The notes: generated by a model from the sequence alone, not told the origin. 64,000 bases of DNA from Mesoterricola sediminis (GCF_030295425.1 NZ_AP027081.1:2711001-2775000), one strand, 5' to 3'. Positions 1 to 8,896 are shown, counted from the stretch's first letter. Translations and numbers: made by a program.

Positions 1-1127
1 GCCGTCCACTGGTCCATGTCGCCCAGGTTGTTGGTGGCCGTGACGTACTGGATGCTGGGCATGCCGCCCATGCCTGGCTGGGCGGGCACGGGGAAGTTCG
101 ACAGGCTCCCGAAGGGGATGTCGGTCATGTTCCCGAAGCGGTTGTAGCCCACGTACAGGTTGGCCGCGTGGACCGTCCCGAAGCCCTCGAAGAGGAAGGG
201 GACGTCCAGCATGGCGCCCAGGACGGTGCTGTCCTTGAGGGAGCCGATGGGGTTCACCTGCATGGTCGCGGCGGCCGGATTGGCCTGGGTGGCATTGGTG
301 AAGTTGAAGCCCACCACCGCGGCGCTGGACTTGACCAGGCCGCCCCCGCCGAAGCCGCTCTCGTAGCCCACCCCGTAGCAGAAGCCGAGGAGGGAATGCT
401 CGGGGAAGCCCAGGGGCTCCAGGTGGAACTTCCAGCCGATCCCGTCGACCATGGCGTTGACCGCCAGGGCCTGGGGCGTCGCCTGCCGCTCGCCGCCCTC
501 GCGGACCTCGTAGGGCGGCCCGTCGGAGGTGTTCTGGCGCCCGATGGAGAGGACGCCGAGGGCGGGCCAGTCGTAGACGAAGCTGGCGCGCTCCACGTGC
601 AGGGCGTCGGTGGCCGGCACCTTGCCGCTGTTGAAGGAGTTCTGGACCGTGTTCGGCGAGCCGTTGAAGATCGGGGTGTCGGCCCCGCCGTGGACCTTGT
701 ACATGGTCAGGCGGCCCATGATCTTGGCGTGTTCGCTGATGTTCATGGTCATGCGCAGGCGGAGCCGGGTGCTCCACTGGACCGAATTGCTCCAGTCCTG
801 GTCGGGCATCTGCTGGGCCAGGGGCATGAAGGGATAGGGGTTGCTGGGGCTCATGGACGGGTTCTGCACGAACCCCATGAACTGCTTGTACGGCTTGAAG
901 TGCCACTGGGCGGAATCGAAGCGGGTCCGGAGGTCGCCGCCCCAGGCGATGTTGTCCTGGGCCACCTTGGTCTCGACCTTGGTGAGGGTCTTCTCCTGGT
1001 CCTTGGCCTTCTCTTCGAGGACGGCCACCTGCTTCTTGAGGTCCTCCAGCTGCTTCTTCAGATCCTCCTGGGCGGAGAGCGCCGGGGCGAGGACGGCGAG
1101 GGCGAGGGCGATGCGGGTCATGGTCAT
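1..1127 (-). CDS. DUF3373-type putative outer-membrane porin (partial, C-terminus outside window)
   Basis: The minus-strand frame is open from an ATG at 1127 to the window edge (about 375 codons). An AGGAG eight bases upstream selects 1127 over the in-frame ATG at 1121. It starts with a signal peptide (to about residue 18, ALSA), then a Lys/Glu/Gln-rich coiled coil (about 20-50), then a beta-rich region with many W/Y/F and G residues and the motif SIGRQ followed by N-T-S-D. This matches DUF3373 putative porins of Geobacter and Geothrix type bacteria, as I recall the family. It follows the cytochrome c gene by 21 bases on the same strand, so the two are probably co-transcribed. A role in the outer membrane, perhaps next to electron-transfer proteins, is inference. 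Confidence 0.7.
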   Translation of the reverse strand, partial: MTMTRIALALAVLAPALSAQEDLKKQLEDLKKQVAVLEEKAKDQEKTLTKVETKVAQDNIAWGGDLRTRFDSAQWHFKPYKQFMGFVQNPSMSPSNPYPFMPLAQQMPDQDWSNSVQWSTRLRLRMTMNISEHAKIMGRLTMYKVHGGADTPIFNGSPNTVQNSFNSGKVPATDALHVERASFVYDWPALGVLSIGRQNTSDGPPYEVREGGERQATPQALAVNAMVDGIGWKFHLEPLGFPEHSLLGFCYGVGYESGFGGGGLVKSSAAVVGFNFTNATQANPAAATMQVNPIGSLKDSTVLGAMLDVPFLFEGFGTVHAANLYVGYNRFGNMTDIPFGSLSNFPVPAQPGMGGMPSIQYVTATNNLGDMDQWT

Positions 1128-1148
1128 GGTCGTGGCTCCTCGTTGGGC

Positions 1149-1460
1149 TCAGCCGCCGCAGGTCTCGGGCTGGGGGGAATCGGAGGCGTGGTTGATCAGG
1201 AAGGTCTTGATGTCCAGGAGCTGCTCCGGCGTGGCGAGCTTCGGCGCCATGGCCTCGCCCTTGTGCTTGCCGGCGTCGAAGAACTTGCGCCACTGGGCCT
1301 GGGTCCTGGAGAGGGGCGTCAGGGCCGCCGCGCCCTTCTCGTGGCAGGTCTTGCACTGCTTCTTGAAGTAGAACTTGCCCTTGGTGTCGCTGCCCTTGGG
1401 CTCGGCGGACAGGGGCAGGGCGAGCAGGGCCGCCGCTGTGAGGATGGAAAGGACTTTCAT
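1149..1460 (-). CDS. Small periplasmic monohaem cytochrome c
   Basis: 103 residues with a Sec signal peptide (residues 1-19, ending LSA) and one haem c motif, CKTCH, at 36-40. The likely distal Met ligand is in the A-M-A-P-K stretch near residue 70, the usual place in class I cytochromes c. The C-terminal helix carries the common pattern of LATPEQLLDIKTFL. The start is supported by AAGGAAGGAGCC just upstream. It lies directly upstream of the DUF3373 porin gene with a 21-base gap. It should be an exported electron carrier; its partners cannot be read from the sequence. Confidence 0.85.
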   Translation of the reverse strand: MKVLSILTAAALLALPLSAEPKGSDTKGKFYFKKQCKTCHEKGAAALTPLSRTQAQWRKFFDAGKHKGEAMAPKLATPEQLLDIKTFLINHASDSPQPETCGG

Positions 1461-1669
1461 GGCTCCTTCCTTTCGGGGGTGCGCGCTTGCGCGCGGAGGG
1501 GGGTGGAGGGGGACCCGGCCCCGGAAAAGGGCCGGCCAGGCAAGGCGAAGCGCCCGGTCCCTGCGCCCGGAGGCGGGACCGGTATTCGTGAAATCTGGAT
1601 CGAATTAAGCCGGGGTGACCGGATGCTGCGTCGATCTTCCGGAATAGAAGATGGCGCAGTCCACTTATC

Positions 1670-1706
1670 GAAGCAAGCGTATTTTTTTATTAAATTGTAT
1701 AACTAG
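1670..1706 (-). promoter_or_regulatory. AT-rich promoter-like region upstream of the cytochrome/porin pair
   Basis: The 246-base gap 1461-1706 holds no gene. Its distal end is strikingly AT-rich against a very GC-rich background. On the minus strand it contains TATACA / TACAAT (1694-1701), a plausible -10, which would leave a leader of over 200 bases before the cytochrome start. No -35 element is clear. Confidence 0.3.
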
Positions 1707-2255
1707 TTAGTTGATTGCTTGGCCCATGAGCTCCGTGAGGACGCCGTCCACGTCCTCGCCGTGCACGAGCCGCGGCCCGTCGGCGCCGATGAACCCGGCC
1801 TCCGAGGCGCGGTCCAGGAAGGCCAGGAGCCCGCCCCAGAAGCCGCCGCGGTCCAGGAGACCCACGGGCTTGGTGTGGATGCCCAGCTGCCGCCACGTGG
1901 TCACCTCGAAGAGTTCGTCCAGCGTCCCGTACCCCCCCGGCATGGCCAGGAAGGCGTCGGAGAGGTTCACCATGCGGGCCTTCCGGGCGTGCATGTCCTC
2001 GGTGACGATGAGCTCCGTGAGGCCGCGGTGGGCCCGCTCCCGGGCCACGAGGGCCCGGGGGATGACGCCCGTCACCTGGCCCCCGCCCTCCAGGACCGCG
2101 TCGGCCAGGAGACCCATGAGGCCGCAGTTCCCGCCCCCGTAGACGAGGCGGATGCCCCGGCGGGCCATGGCCCGCCCCAGCTCCCGGGCCAGATCCGCGT
2201 GCCGCGGATCCCGGGCGTCGCTGCTGCCGGTGAAGACACAAAGACTGGCGCTCAT
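1707..2255 (-). CDS. LOG family protein (TIGR00730 type, nucleotide 5'-monophosphate phosphoribohydrolase)
   Basis: 182 residues starting at ATG 2255 (MSASLCVFTGSSD). The frame stays open upstream, but only this start gives the family's N-terminus. It has the Rossmann start CVFTGSS, the YGGGNCGLMG loop, and the LOG signature PGGYGTLDELFE that binds the phosphate and carries the catalytic Glu. LOG proteins cleave AMP-type nucleotides (including cytokinin ribotides) to base plus ribose 5-phosphate; the substrate here is unknown. GGAAGG directly abuts the ATG. The gene is divergent from the MBL hydrolase at 2335. Confidence 0.88.
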   Translation of the reverse strand: MSASLCVFTGSSDARDPRHADLARELGRAMARRGIRLVYGGGNCGLMGLLADAVLEGGGQVTGVIPRALVARERAHRGLTELIVTEDMHARKARMVNLSDAFLAMPGGYGTLDELFEVTTWRQLGIHTKPVGLLDRGGFWGGLLAFLDRASEAGFIGADGPRLVHGEDVDGVLTELMGQAIN

Positions 2256-2334
2256 CCTTCCAGGGTGCCGGGTCCGGACCGCGGGCGCAACGGACGGGGC
2301 CGGCCCTGGTAACGTGTACCGGTCAGGAGGACCT

Positions 2335-2970
2335 GTGTACAAGCTCGAGACCTTTGCTGTCGGCCCGCTCGGATGCAACTGCTCGCTCCTGTGGGATCCC
2401 GAGGCCGGGACCGGCGTCGTGGTGGACCCGGGCGGCGACGGCGCCCGGATCGCCGCCCGCGTCCAGGCCCTGGGCTTCCGGGTCCGCGCCCTCCTCCACA
2501 CCCACGCCCACTTCGACCACGTCGGCGCCACCCGGGAGCTGCAGGACCTGTGGCAGTGCCCCGCCCTCCTCCACGAGGGGGACCGCTTCCTCCTGGACGC
2601 CCTGGACATGCAGACCGGACTCTTCGGCATGGACCCCATCCCCCGCCCCGAGACCGCGGGCCTGGCCCACGGGGACGTCCTGGAGGGGCTGAAGACCCTC
2701 CACACCCCGGGCCACACGCCGGGCTCCTGCTGCTTCCACGGGGCCTTCGAGCGCGGCGGGGTCGTCCTGGCCGGCGACACCCTCTTCCAGGGCGGCGTGG
2801 GGCGCACGGACCTGTGGGGCGGCAGCTGGGAGCACCTGGAGGAGAGCATCCACCGGGAGCTCTACGCCCTGCCCGACGCCACCCTCGTCATCCCCGGCCA
2901 CGGCCCCTCCACCACCATCGGCGGCGAGGCGCGGGAGAACCCCTACGTGCGCCGGACCGGAAGGAGCTGA
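2335..2970 (+). CDS. MBL-fold hydrolase, glyoxalase II-like
   Basis: 211 residues from GTG 2335, chosen because AGGAGG (2325-2330) precedes it and the product then begins at the conserved strand YKLETFAVGPLGCN. Upstream in-frame codons encode low-complexity sequence and overlap the divergent LOG gene. The metal motif is THAHFDH (HxHxDH), followed by a conserved HTPGHTPGS His, a GDTLF Asp and an IPGHGP His, the full set for a two-metal site. The size and the N-terminal NC-x-L fit the small glyoxalase II-like subfamily that hydrolyses thioesters. The next gene starts 3 bases after its stop. Confidence 0.85.
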   Translation: MYKLETFAVGPLGCNCSLLWDPEAGTGVVVDPGGDGARIAARVQALGFRVRALLHTHAHFDHVGATRELQDLWQCPALLHEGDRFLLDALDMQTGLFGMDPIPRPETAGLAHGDVLEGLKTLHTPGHTPGSCCFHGAFERGGVVLAGDTLFQGGVGRTDLWGGSWEHLEESIHRELYALPDATLVIPGHGPSTTIGGEARENPYVRRTGRS

Positions 2971-2973
2971 GCC

Positions 2974-3816
2974 ATGCGGCTGGGAGACTGGGACGCCACG
3001 ATCGTCAGCGCCGGCACCTTCCGCCTGGACGGCGGGAGCATGTTCGGCACGGTGCCGCGGGTGGTGTGGGAGCGCCTGTGCCCCGCCGACGCGGAGCACC
3101 GGATCCTCATGGACACCAACGTCCTCCTCCTCCGGGGCCGGGGCCGCACGATCCTGGTGGACACCGGGAACGGCGACAAGGAGCCCGAGGCCTTCCGGGA
3201 GCGGTTCGCCATGGGCCCCCGGGGCGCCCTGGAGGCCGGCCTTCGCGCGGCCGGGGTGACGCCCGGCGACGTGGACACCGTCCTCCTGACCCACCTCCAT
3301 TTCGACCACGCCGGGGGCGTCACCCGCCTGGACGCGGACGGCCAGGCCGTGCCCACCTTCCCCCGCGCCCGCCACCTGCTCCAGGCCCGGGACCTGGCCA
3401 ACGCCACCTCCGGCTTCATCCGGGAACGGGCCTCGTACCTGCCCTGGAACTGGGAGCCCCTGCAGGCCGCCGGCCTCCTGGACCTGGTGGACGGGCCCCA
3501 CGAGGTCCTGCCGGGCCTCCGCCTCCGCCCGGTGCCCGGCCACACGCCCGGCCTTCAGGCGGTGGAGGTGGAGGGCGGCGGCCGCAGGCTCGTCTACCTC
3601 GCCGACCTCATCCCCACCAGCCACCACATCCAGCCGGCCTGGTGCATGGGCTACGACCTGGACGTGCCCACCTGCGTGGCGGAGCGCCAGCAGCTCCTCT
3701 CCGAGGTCGCGGGCACGGACACGATCCTCGTCTTCGAGCACGACCCGGAGGTCCGAGCCGGAACGGTGGCCGCGGACGCCAAGGGCCGCTACCGGGTGAC
3801 CCCGGTCGACCTCTGA
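2974..3816 (+). CDS. MBL-fold metallohydrolase, lactonase-like
   Basis: 280 residues; ATG 2974 with GGAAGGAGC upstream, 3 bases after the preceding MBL gene. The motif THLHFDHAGG gives the HxHxDH metal site; VPGHTPG and LADLIPTSHH supply further ligands, and FEHDPE near the C-terminus is typical of the AHL-lactonase/YtnP-like group. The N-terminal strand LLRGRGRTILVDTGNGDK is also typical of this group. The substrate (lactone, organophosphate or other) cannot be told. It probably forms a two-gene operon with the upstream hydrolase. It ends immediately before the stop of the convergent PilT-like gene. Confidence 0.82.
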   Translation: MRLGDWDATIVSAGTFRLDGGSMFGTVPRVVWERLCPADAEHRILMDTNVLLLRGRGRTILVDTGNGDKEPEAFRERFAMGPRGALEAGLRAAGVTPGDVDTVLLTHLHFDHAGGVTRLDADGQAVPTFPRARHLLQARDLANATSGFIRERASYLPWNWEPLQAAGLLDLVDGPHEVLPGLRLRPVPGHTPGLQAVEVEGGGRRLVYLADLIPTSHHIQPAWCMGYDLDVPTCVAERQQLLSEVAGTDTILVFEHDPEVRAGTVAADAKGRYRVTPVDL

Positions 3817-5256
3817 TCAGACCTCGGTGACGGTCTGGCCCGCGCCCCGCGGGTCGAACTCGATCTCCGAGCGGTGGCAGGCCGAGATGAAGGCGCCCCG
3901 GTCGTGGCAGCGCAGGTAGGCCTCCATGGGCGCCACCTTGTTCTCCTCCACGAGGGCCACCAGGGCCTCCTCGTGGGTGACCTGCCCGTAGCGGCTCTGC
4001 CGCATGGCGTCCTGGAGCTGGCTGAGGCGGTCCGTGCGGATGAGGGCGGCGATGCCGGGGTTGTTGAAGAAGGTCTCGAAGGCCACCACCTGCCCGCCCC
4101 CGACCCGGGGCAGGAGCGTGTGCCCCACGATGGCGTTGAGGGACTCGGAGATCCGGGCCAGGACCCGCCGGCGCTGGTCGGGCGGGAAATAGCCGGCCAG
4201 CGAGGCCAGGGTCTCCTCCCGGGTCGCGGCGGCGTGGGTGGCGATCACCACCCGGCCGGTCTGGACGGCCTGGAGGCAGAGATCGAGGGTCTCGGCGTCC
4301 CGGATGGGCCCCGCGGCCAGGATGTCCGGGGCCTGCTTGATGGCGGACCGGATGGCCTGGTGGTGCCGGGCCAGGTCCCCGCCCACCTCCCGCTGCCGGA
4401 TGATGCAGGTCCCGTCGGGGTACTCGAACTCGACGGCGTCCTGGATGGTCACGATGAAGGCCGGCCGCACCTGGTTGGCCAGGGCCAGGAGGCTGGCCAG
4501 GGTGGTGGACTTGCCGCTGCCCATGGGGCCGTTGAGGAGGATGAGCCCCTTGTTCAGGCCCGCCAGGCGCCGGACGGTGTCCGGGAGGCCGAGGCTGGCC
4601 GGGTCCGGCACCTCCCGCGGGATCACGCGCAGGGCCAGGCCGGGCCCCGCGTGGTCGTGGAAGAGGCTGACCCGCAGGCGGCACGGCAGCGCGGGGTCCA
4701 CCCGGGCGAACTCCACGTCCTGGCCGGCGGAAAAGGCCTCCCAGGCCCGCGCCGGAGCCCAGGCCTGGGCGGCCTCCTGGATCCGGCGGGCGGTGGCCTT
4801 GCCGAAGTCCTCCACGGACTCGACGCCGCCGGCCACGCGCAGCAGGGGCGGCTCGTCCACGGTGAGGTACAGGTCCGAACCCCCCTCGGAGAGGAGGCGC
4901 ATCACGAGGCCCTCGATGCCTTCCGACGGTTCCGCCCCCGCGGCGGGGGCCCCCCCGAAGCGGGCCACGGCGATCCGGGTCCCCAGCGTCGTCCGGCACA
5001 CCAGGACCTGGTACCGGGCGCCGTCCAGGGCGTAGTCGAAGCTGACCTTGGAGCCCCGGGCGAACTCGGCGTGGTGCTCCCCGGGCAGGATCTCCTTGGC
5101 GAGGGCGTCGAGCACGGAACCCAGCAGCTCCTGGCTCGAGAGGGAGATCCGGTGGCCCCCCGCCACTTCCGCCACGGGGCACTCGCCTGGGTCCAGGCGC
5201 AGCACCGTCGCGCCCCGGAGCACCATCTGCTGGAGGAACTTGTCGATTTTTGCCAT
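3817..5256 (-). CDS. PilT/GspE-type ATPase with duplicated N-terminal domain and altered catalytic motifs
   Basis: 479 residues from ATG 5256; MAKIDKFLQQM resembles the start of PilT proteins (in-frame ATGs at 5286 and 5301 exist but give extra residues). Two copies of the PilT-type N-terminal domain appear in tandem (about 1-100 and 113-217), then a RecA-like ATPase domain. Walker A is intact (GPMGSGKS, 243-250). The Asp-box Glu is Gln (TIQDAVEF, Q272; family TIEDPIE). The Walker B Glu region reads A-G-P-I-R-D (P317; family V-G-E-M-R-D). The His box is also degenerate. Classical PilT powers type IV pilus retraction; this one may bind but barely hydrolyse ATP. No pilus genes are nearby. Confidence 0.75.
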   Translation of the reverse strand: MAKIDKFLQQMVLRGATVLRLDPGECPVAEVAGGHRISLSSQELLGSVLDALAKEILPGEHHAEFARGSKVSFDYALDGARYQVLVCRTTLGTRIAVARFGGAPAAGAEPSEGIEGLVMRLLSEGGSDLYLTVDEPPLLRVAGGVESVEDFGKATARRIQEAAQAWAPARAWEAFSAGQDVEFARVDPALPCRLRVSLFHDHAGPGLALRVIPREVPDPASLGLPDTVRRLAGLNKGLILLNGPMGSGKSTTLASLLALANQVRPAFIVTIQDAVEFEYPDGTCIIRQREVGGDLARHHQAIRSAIKQAPDILAAGPIRDAETLDLCLQAVQTGRVVIATHAAATREETLASLAGYFPPDQRRRVLARISESLNAIVGHTLLPRVGGGQVVAFETFFNNPGIAALIRTDRLSQLQDAMRQSRYGQVTHEEALVALVEENKVAPMEAYLRCHDRGAFISACHRSEIEFDPRGAGQTVTEV

Positions 5257-5328
5257 GCAGGCCGCCGATAGGTTTTGTCGATTCATCCTAGTGCGGCGCA
5301 CCCCAAGTTTGAAGGGGAAATCCTCGCC

Positions 5329-7578
5329 TCAGACGGCGGGCTCGGTCCTGCCGCAGGGGGCGCAGCGCCGGAACCACTGGCCCCGGGCCGTGGACGGCAC
5401 GAGCCGCATCGGCTGGCCGCAGGAGGGGCAGGTGCCGGCCTCGGGCATGTGCTCGGGCAGGTCCGCGTCCCAGGCGCCGCAGGCCACGCACACCTTGGCC
5501 CCGGCCCGGGTGGTCCGGAGCGGCCCGCGGCAGCGGCGGCAGGTCTCCAGGGGCGCGCCGTCCTCGCCGCAGGCGAAGCCCACCTTGCATTCGGGGTCGG
5601 CCGTGGCGCCGCAGCGGGCGTAGTGGGCGCCCTCCCAGGTGCGCAGGTGGAGGGAGGAGCCGCAGCGGGGACAGGTCCCCACGACGGGGCCCGTGGCCGG
5701 GCGGGGCCGCGCGGGGGCCGCGTCGCGGATCTGGGCGATCACCTCCGAGACGAAGGCCCGGATGCCTTCCATGAAGGCGTCCCGGGCCGCCTCGCCCCGG
5801 CGGATGCGCTCCATCTTGGCCTCCCACTCGCCGGTGAGCTGCGGGCTGGTGAGGACCTCCGCCTTCAGGCTGCGCACGAGCTCGATGCCCTTGGGGGTGG
5901 GCTGCAGGATGTTCCGCTTGCGCTCCACGTAGCCGCGCTTCAGGAGCGTCTCGATGATGTTGGCCCGGGTGGCCGGGGTGCCGAGGCCGCAGTCCTTCAT
6001 GGCCCCCTTGAGCTCCTCGTCGTCCAGCTCCTTCCCCGCGCTCTGCATGGCCCCCAGCAGGTCGGCCTCGGACATGCGCTTGGGCGGGGTGGTCTTCCCG
6101 GCCTTGGGGAAGAGCTCCCGGGTCTCCACCGCCTCCCCCTTGGTGACGGCCGGCAGGAGGCCGGACTCCTCCTCCTCGGGCTCCTCCCCGTCCTCGGCCT
6201 TGGCCTCGCGGCGCGGCCGGGAATGGGGCGGGTCCACCTCGGACCAGCCCAGCTCCTTCACCACCGTGCCCGTGGTCTTGAAGGCCTCCTTCAGCACGTG
6301 GGTCACGATCGTCGTCTTCCCCTCGATGCGGTCGGGCCAGAAGGCCGCGAGGAAGCGCCGCGCGATCAGCTCGTAGATCTTCAGGCGGTCGCCGGAGAGG
6401 CTCCGCGCGGGGGTCTCGGTGGGCACGAGGGCCGAGTGGTCCTCGACCTCCTTGTCGTTGACGAAGCGCTTGTCCAGCTTCACGGGCCAGCGCTTGCGGA
6501 GCTGGTCCACGTACGGGCGCAGCTCCTCCAGCTGGCCCTGGGCCAGGGACCGGATCCAGCCGGGGGCCTTGGCGGCGTCCGCCTCGGTCAGGCACCGGCT
6601 GTTGGTGCGGGGGTAGCTGATGAGCTTGGCCTCGTACAGGTCCTGGGCCACCTCTAGGGTGTGCTCGGCGGTGAAGCCGAAGCGCTTGTTGGCCTCCTTC
6701 TGGAGGGCGGTGAGGTCGTACAGGAGCTCCGGCTTCTTCTTCTCGGTCCTGGCCGTGACGGAGGCCACCTTGCCGGGGTGCCCCTTGAGGGCCTCCGCCA
6801 GGTCGCGCGCGGCCGCCTCGGTGTCGAAGCGCTCCACGTCCTTGCCGTCCTCCTTGCGGAACCACTTGCCGCGGTAAGTGCCGGCCCCGGCCTGGAACAC
6901 CGCCCAGAGGGTCCAGAAGTCCTTGGGCACGAAGTTCTGGATCTCCAGCTCCCGGTTCACGAGCAGGGCCAGGGTCGGCGTCTGGACCCGCCCCACGGAG
7001 AAGACCCCCTCCCCCCCGGACCGGCGCTGGGCCAGGGTCTGGGCGCGGGTGCAGTTGATGCCCACGAGCCAGTCGGCCTCCTGCCGGCAGCGGGCCGCGT
7101 CCCGGAGGCCCTCGTAGGCCGTGCCCGGCTTCATGCGGCCGTAGGCCTCCCGGATGGCGTCGTCGGTGAGGCTGCTGGTCCAGAAGCGGACCACGGGCTT
7201 GGAGGTCCCGCTGAGGCGGTAGACGAGGTCGAAGATCAGCTCGCCCTCGCGCCCGGCGTCCGTCGCGTTCACGATCTCGGTCACGTCCTCCCGGTTCATG
7301 AGGCGCTCGACGACCTGGTACTGGTCCTTCGTGGCCTCGATGGGGGCGTAGCGGAAGGCCTCGGGAAAGAAGGGCAGCCGGTCCATGCGCCACTGCTTGA
7401 GGGCCGGATCGTAGCCCTCCGGCGCCAGCGCCTCCACGAGGTGGCCCACGCACCAGGTCACGATCACGTCCCCCCCCTGGATGAAGCTCCGCCCCGAACC
7501 CTGGATCCCCAGCGCGGCCGCGATGGCGCGGCCCATGCTCGGTTTCTCGCTGACAATGAGGCGGATGGAGGCTCCCAT
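5329..7578 (-). CDS. topB: DNA topoisomerase III (type IA), with C-terminal zinc ribbons
   Basis: 749 residues. It has a TOPRIM domain (SEKPS with E11; DAGREGE at 107-113), the family's ADWLVGIN-x-TRA segment, SVGRVQTPTL and the active-site tyrosine in LISYPRTNSR (Y322), which forms the 5'-phosphotyrosyl link. The C-terminus (about 620-749) has several Cys-x2-Cys ribbons, two of them complete four-Cys modules. A Glu-rich insert lies near 480-500. Topoisomerase III relaxes negative supercoils and unlinks recombination and replication intermediates. ATG 7578 has TAGAAT six bases before it, consistent with leaderless transcription. The divergent exbD promoter overlaps this region. Confidence 0.93.
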   Translation of the reverse strand: MGASIRLIVSEKPSMGRAIAAALGIQGSGRSFIQGGDVIVTWCVGHLVEALAPEGYDPALKQWRMDRLPFFPEAFRYAPIEATKDQYQVVERLMNREDVTEIVNATDAGREGELIFDLVYRLSGTSKPVVRFWTSSLTDDAIREAYGRMKPGTAYEGLRDAARCRQEADWLVGINCTRAQTLAQRRSGGEGVFSVGRVQTPTLALLVNRELEIQNFVPKDFWTLWAVFQAGAGTYRGKWFRKEDGKDVERFDTEAAARDLAEALKGHPGKVASVTARTEKKKPELLYDLTALQKEANKRFGFTAEHTLEVAQDLYEAKLISYPRTNSRCLTEADAAKAPGWIRSLAQGQLEELRPYVDQLRKRWPVKLDKRFVNDKEVEDHSALVPTETPARSLSGDRLKIYELIARRFLAAFWPDRIEGKTTIVTHVLKEAFKTTGTVVKELGWSEVDPPHSRPRREAKAEDGEEPEEEESGLLPAVTKGEAVETRELFPKAGKTTPPKRMSEADLLGAMQSAGKELDDEELKGAMKDCGLGTPATRANIIETLLKRGYVERKRNILQPTPKGIELVRSLKAEVLTSPQLTGEWEAKMERIRRGEAARDAFMEGIRAFVSEVIAQIRDAAPARPRPATGPVVGTCPRCGSSLHLRTWEGAHYARCGATADPECKVGFACGEDGAPLETCRRCRGPLRTTRAGAKVCVACGAWDADLPEHMPEAGTCPSCGQPMRLVPSTARGQWFRRCAPCGRTEPAV

Positions 7579-7584
7579 GCCTCC

Positions 7585-7590
7585 ATTCTA
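7585..7590 (-). promoter_or_regulatory. -10-like TAGAAT, 6 bases before the topB start (leaderless promoter candidate)
   Basis: On the minus strand TAGAAT is followed by GGAGGC and then the ATG. Transcription would start at or next to the start codon. One of nine such arrangements in the window. Confidence 0.45.
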
Positions 7591-7623
7591 CGGGAAGGTG
7601 TAGACTGTCGTTGAGGTTAGGTG

Positions 7624-8058
7624 ATGGCTTTCAATCCAGGCTCCAGGCACGGCCAGATGGCGGAAATCAACATGACGCCCCTCATCGACGTGATGCTCGT
7701 GCTCCTGATCATCTTCATGGTGGCGGCCCCCATGCTGACCACCGGCGTCGACGTCAACCTGCCCGAGAGCAGGACCGGGAAGAACCTGGAATCCGAGGCC
7801 CTCGTCGTCACCCTCGTGCGGGACGGGCGCATCGAGTTCGAGAAGCGCTTCGTCCAGGAAGGGGCCCTCAAGGCCGAACTCCGGCGCAGGGCCGCCGAGA
7901 GCAGGAAGCGCCCCGTGATGGTGCGCGCCGACCTCAACATCCCCTACGGCCGCGTCATCACCGTCGTCGACGCCATCCGCGAGGCGGGCTTCACCCAGGT
8001 GGGCTTCGTGACCCAGGCCTCCACCGCCCCCGCCGGCGCCGAGCCCCTGGCACCCTGA
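7624..8058 (+). CDS. exbD: ExbD/TolR family biopolymer transport protein
   Basis: 144 residues from ATG 7624 (a GTG at 7621 is in frame; AGGT at 7614-7617 suits the ATG). The N-terminus is cytoplasmic, with [12 protein letters not shown], the family motif holding the proton-conducting Asp ([14 protein letters not shown]), followed by a single membrane helix (about 20-40) and a periplasmic domain. ExbD works with ExbB to turn the proton motive force into movement of TonB. The TonB-like gene follows 7 bases later, but no exbB/tolQ is adjacent: the upstream gene is divergent topB. A -10-like TAGACT lies at 7601-7606. Confidence 0.88.
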   Translation: MAFNPGSRHGQMAEINMTPLIDVMLVLLIIFMVAAPMLTTGVDVNLPESRTGKNLESEALVVTLVRDGRIEFEKRFVQEGALKAELRRRAAESRKRPVMVRADLNIPYGRVITVVDAIREAGFTQVGFVTQASTAPAGAEPLAP

Positions 8059-8065
8059 GGCCGCC

Positions 8066-8881
8066 GTGAGCCAGGAACTCTACGCGTATCTCAGGGAACG
8101 GGCCAGGCTCGGCAGCCTCGGCCTCGGCCGGGGCCTGGCCGCGAGCCTGGCGGTGCACGCCGTCGCCGTGGCGGCCCTGCTCTTCACGCCCCAGTCCAAG
8201 GATGCGGAGGAGGAGACCAAGGTGACCTGGGTCTCCCTGCCCGCGGCCGGCGTCGCCGGCGAGGCCGGCGGCCAGGGTCCCCTGGAGGAGGGCAAGGAGG
8301 GCGAACGCCAGCGCCGGGTCGAGGAAGTGGCCCCCAAACGCAGCGAGCCCACGGGCTACAACGCGACCCCCAACGCCTGGGGCACCCGGCCCAGCCGCCC
8401 CGTCCAGGGCACCAGCACCAATCCCGACAGCATGGGCAAGGCCCCCGTGGCCTCCAAGGGCAGGAACCCCAGCCCCAACCCCACCCCCGGCGCCGCCGGC
8501 AGCGGCGGGGGCGGCGGCGTGGGCACCGCCACCGGCATCCCCGGGCTCCGGGCCACCAACGGCGTCGCCGGCGGCACCGGCCTCGTGGGGGACCTGGACG
8601 GGGACTTCCCCTTCCTGTGGTACCTGCAGCAGATCCAGGCCCGGATCACCGGCAACTGGAACCGCATGACCTCCAGCCAGGGCCGCGTCCAGATCTACTT
8701 CCGCATCCGCCGGGACGGCGGCATCGAAGGGGCCCGCGTGGAGATCCCCAGCAACAACGCCGCCCTGGACCAGAGCGCCCTGATGGCCGTTCGCCGCTCC
8801 GACCCCCTGCCCCGCCTTCCGGATGGGTTCGAGGCCAAGACCCTGGGGGTGCGCTTCTGGTTCACCTACCTGGGCAACTGA
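8066..8881 (+). CDS. TonB-family protein (C-terminal TonB domain)
   Basis: 271 residues from GTG 8066 with TGAGG just before it. A single N-terminal membrane anchor (about 22-42, SLAVHAVAVAALLF) is followed by a charged and then Gly/Pro/Ser-rich linker (about 60-175) that could span the periplasm. A C-terminal TonB/TolA-like domain (about 185-271) contains YLQQIQARITGNWN, VQIYFRIRRDGGI and L-D-Q-S-A-L. It pairs with the ExbD gene upstream; together they would energise outer-membrane transport or envelope integrity. The GNWN pattern resembles TolA/TonB proteins of Deltaproteobacteria and Acidobacteria, so a Tol-like role is equally possible. Confidence 0.82.
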   Translation: MSQELYAYLRERARLGSLGLGRGLAASLAVHAVAVAALLFTPQSKDAEEETKVTWVSLPAAGVAGEAGGQGPLEEGKEGERQRRVEEVAPKRSEPTGYNATPNAWGTRPSRPVQGTSTNPDSMGKAPVASKGRNPSPNPTPGAAGSGGGGGVGTATGIPGLRATNGVAGGTGLVGDLDGDFPFLWYLQQIQARITGNWNRMTSSQGRVQIYFRIRRDGGIEGARVEIPSNNAALDQSALMAVRRSDPLPRLPDGFEAKTLGVRFWFTYLGN

Positions 8882-8896
8882 GGCGCCGCCCTCCGG

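Noticed and set aside
168-1706. Long plus-strand open frame opposite the porin and cytochrome genes
   Set aside because: Low-complexity Gly/Ala/Leu/Arg product typical of the antisense of GC-rich genes; the minus strand has signal peptides and a haem motif.
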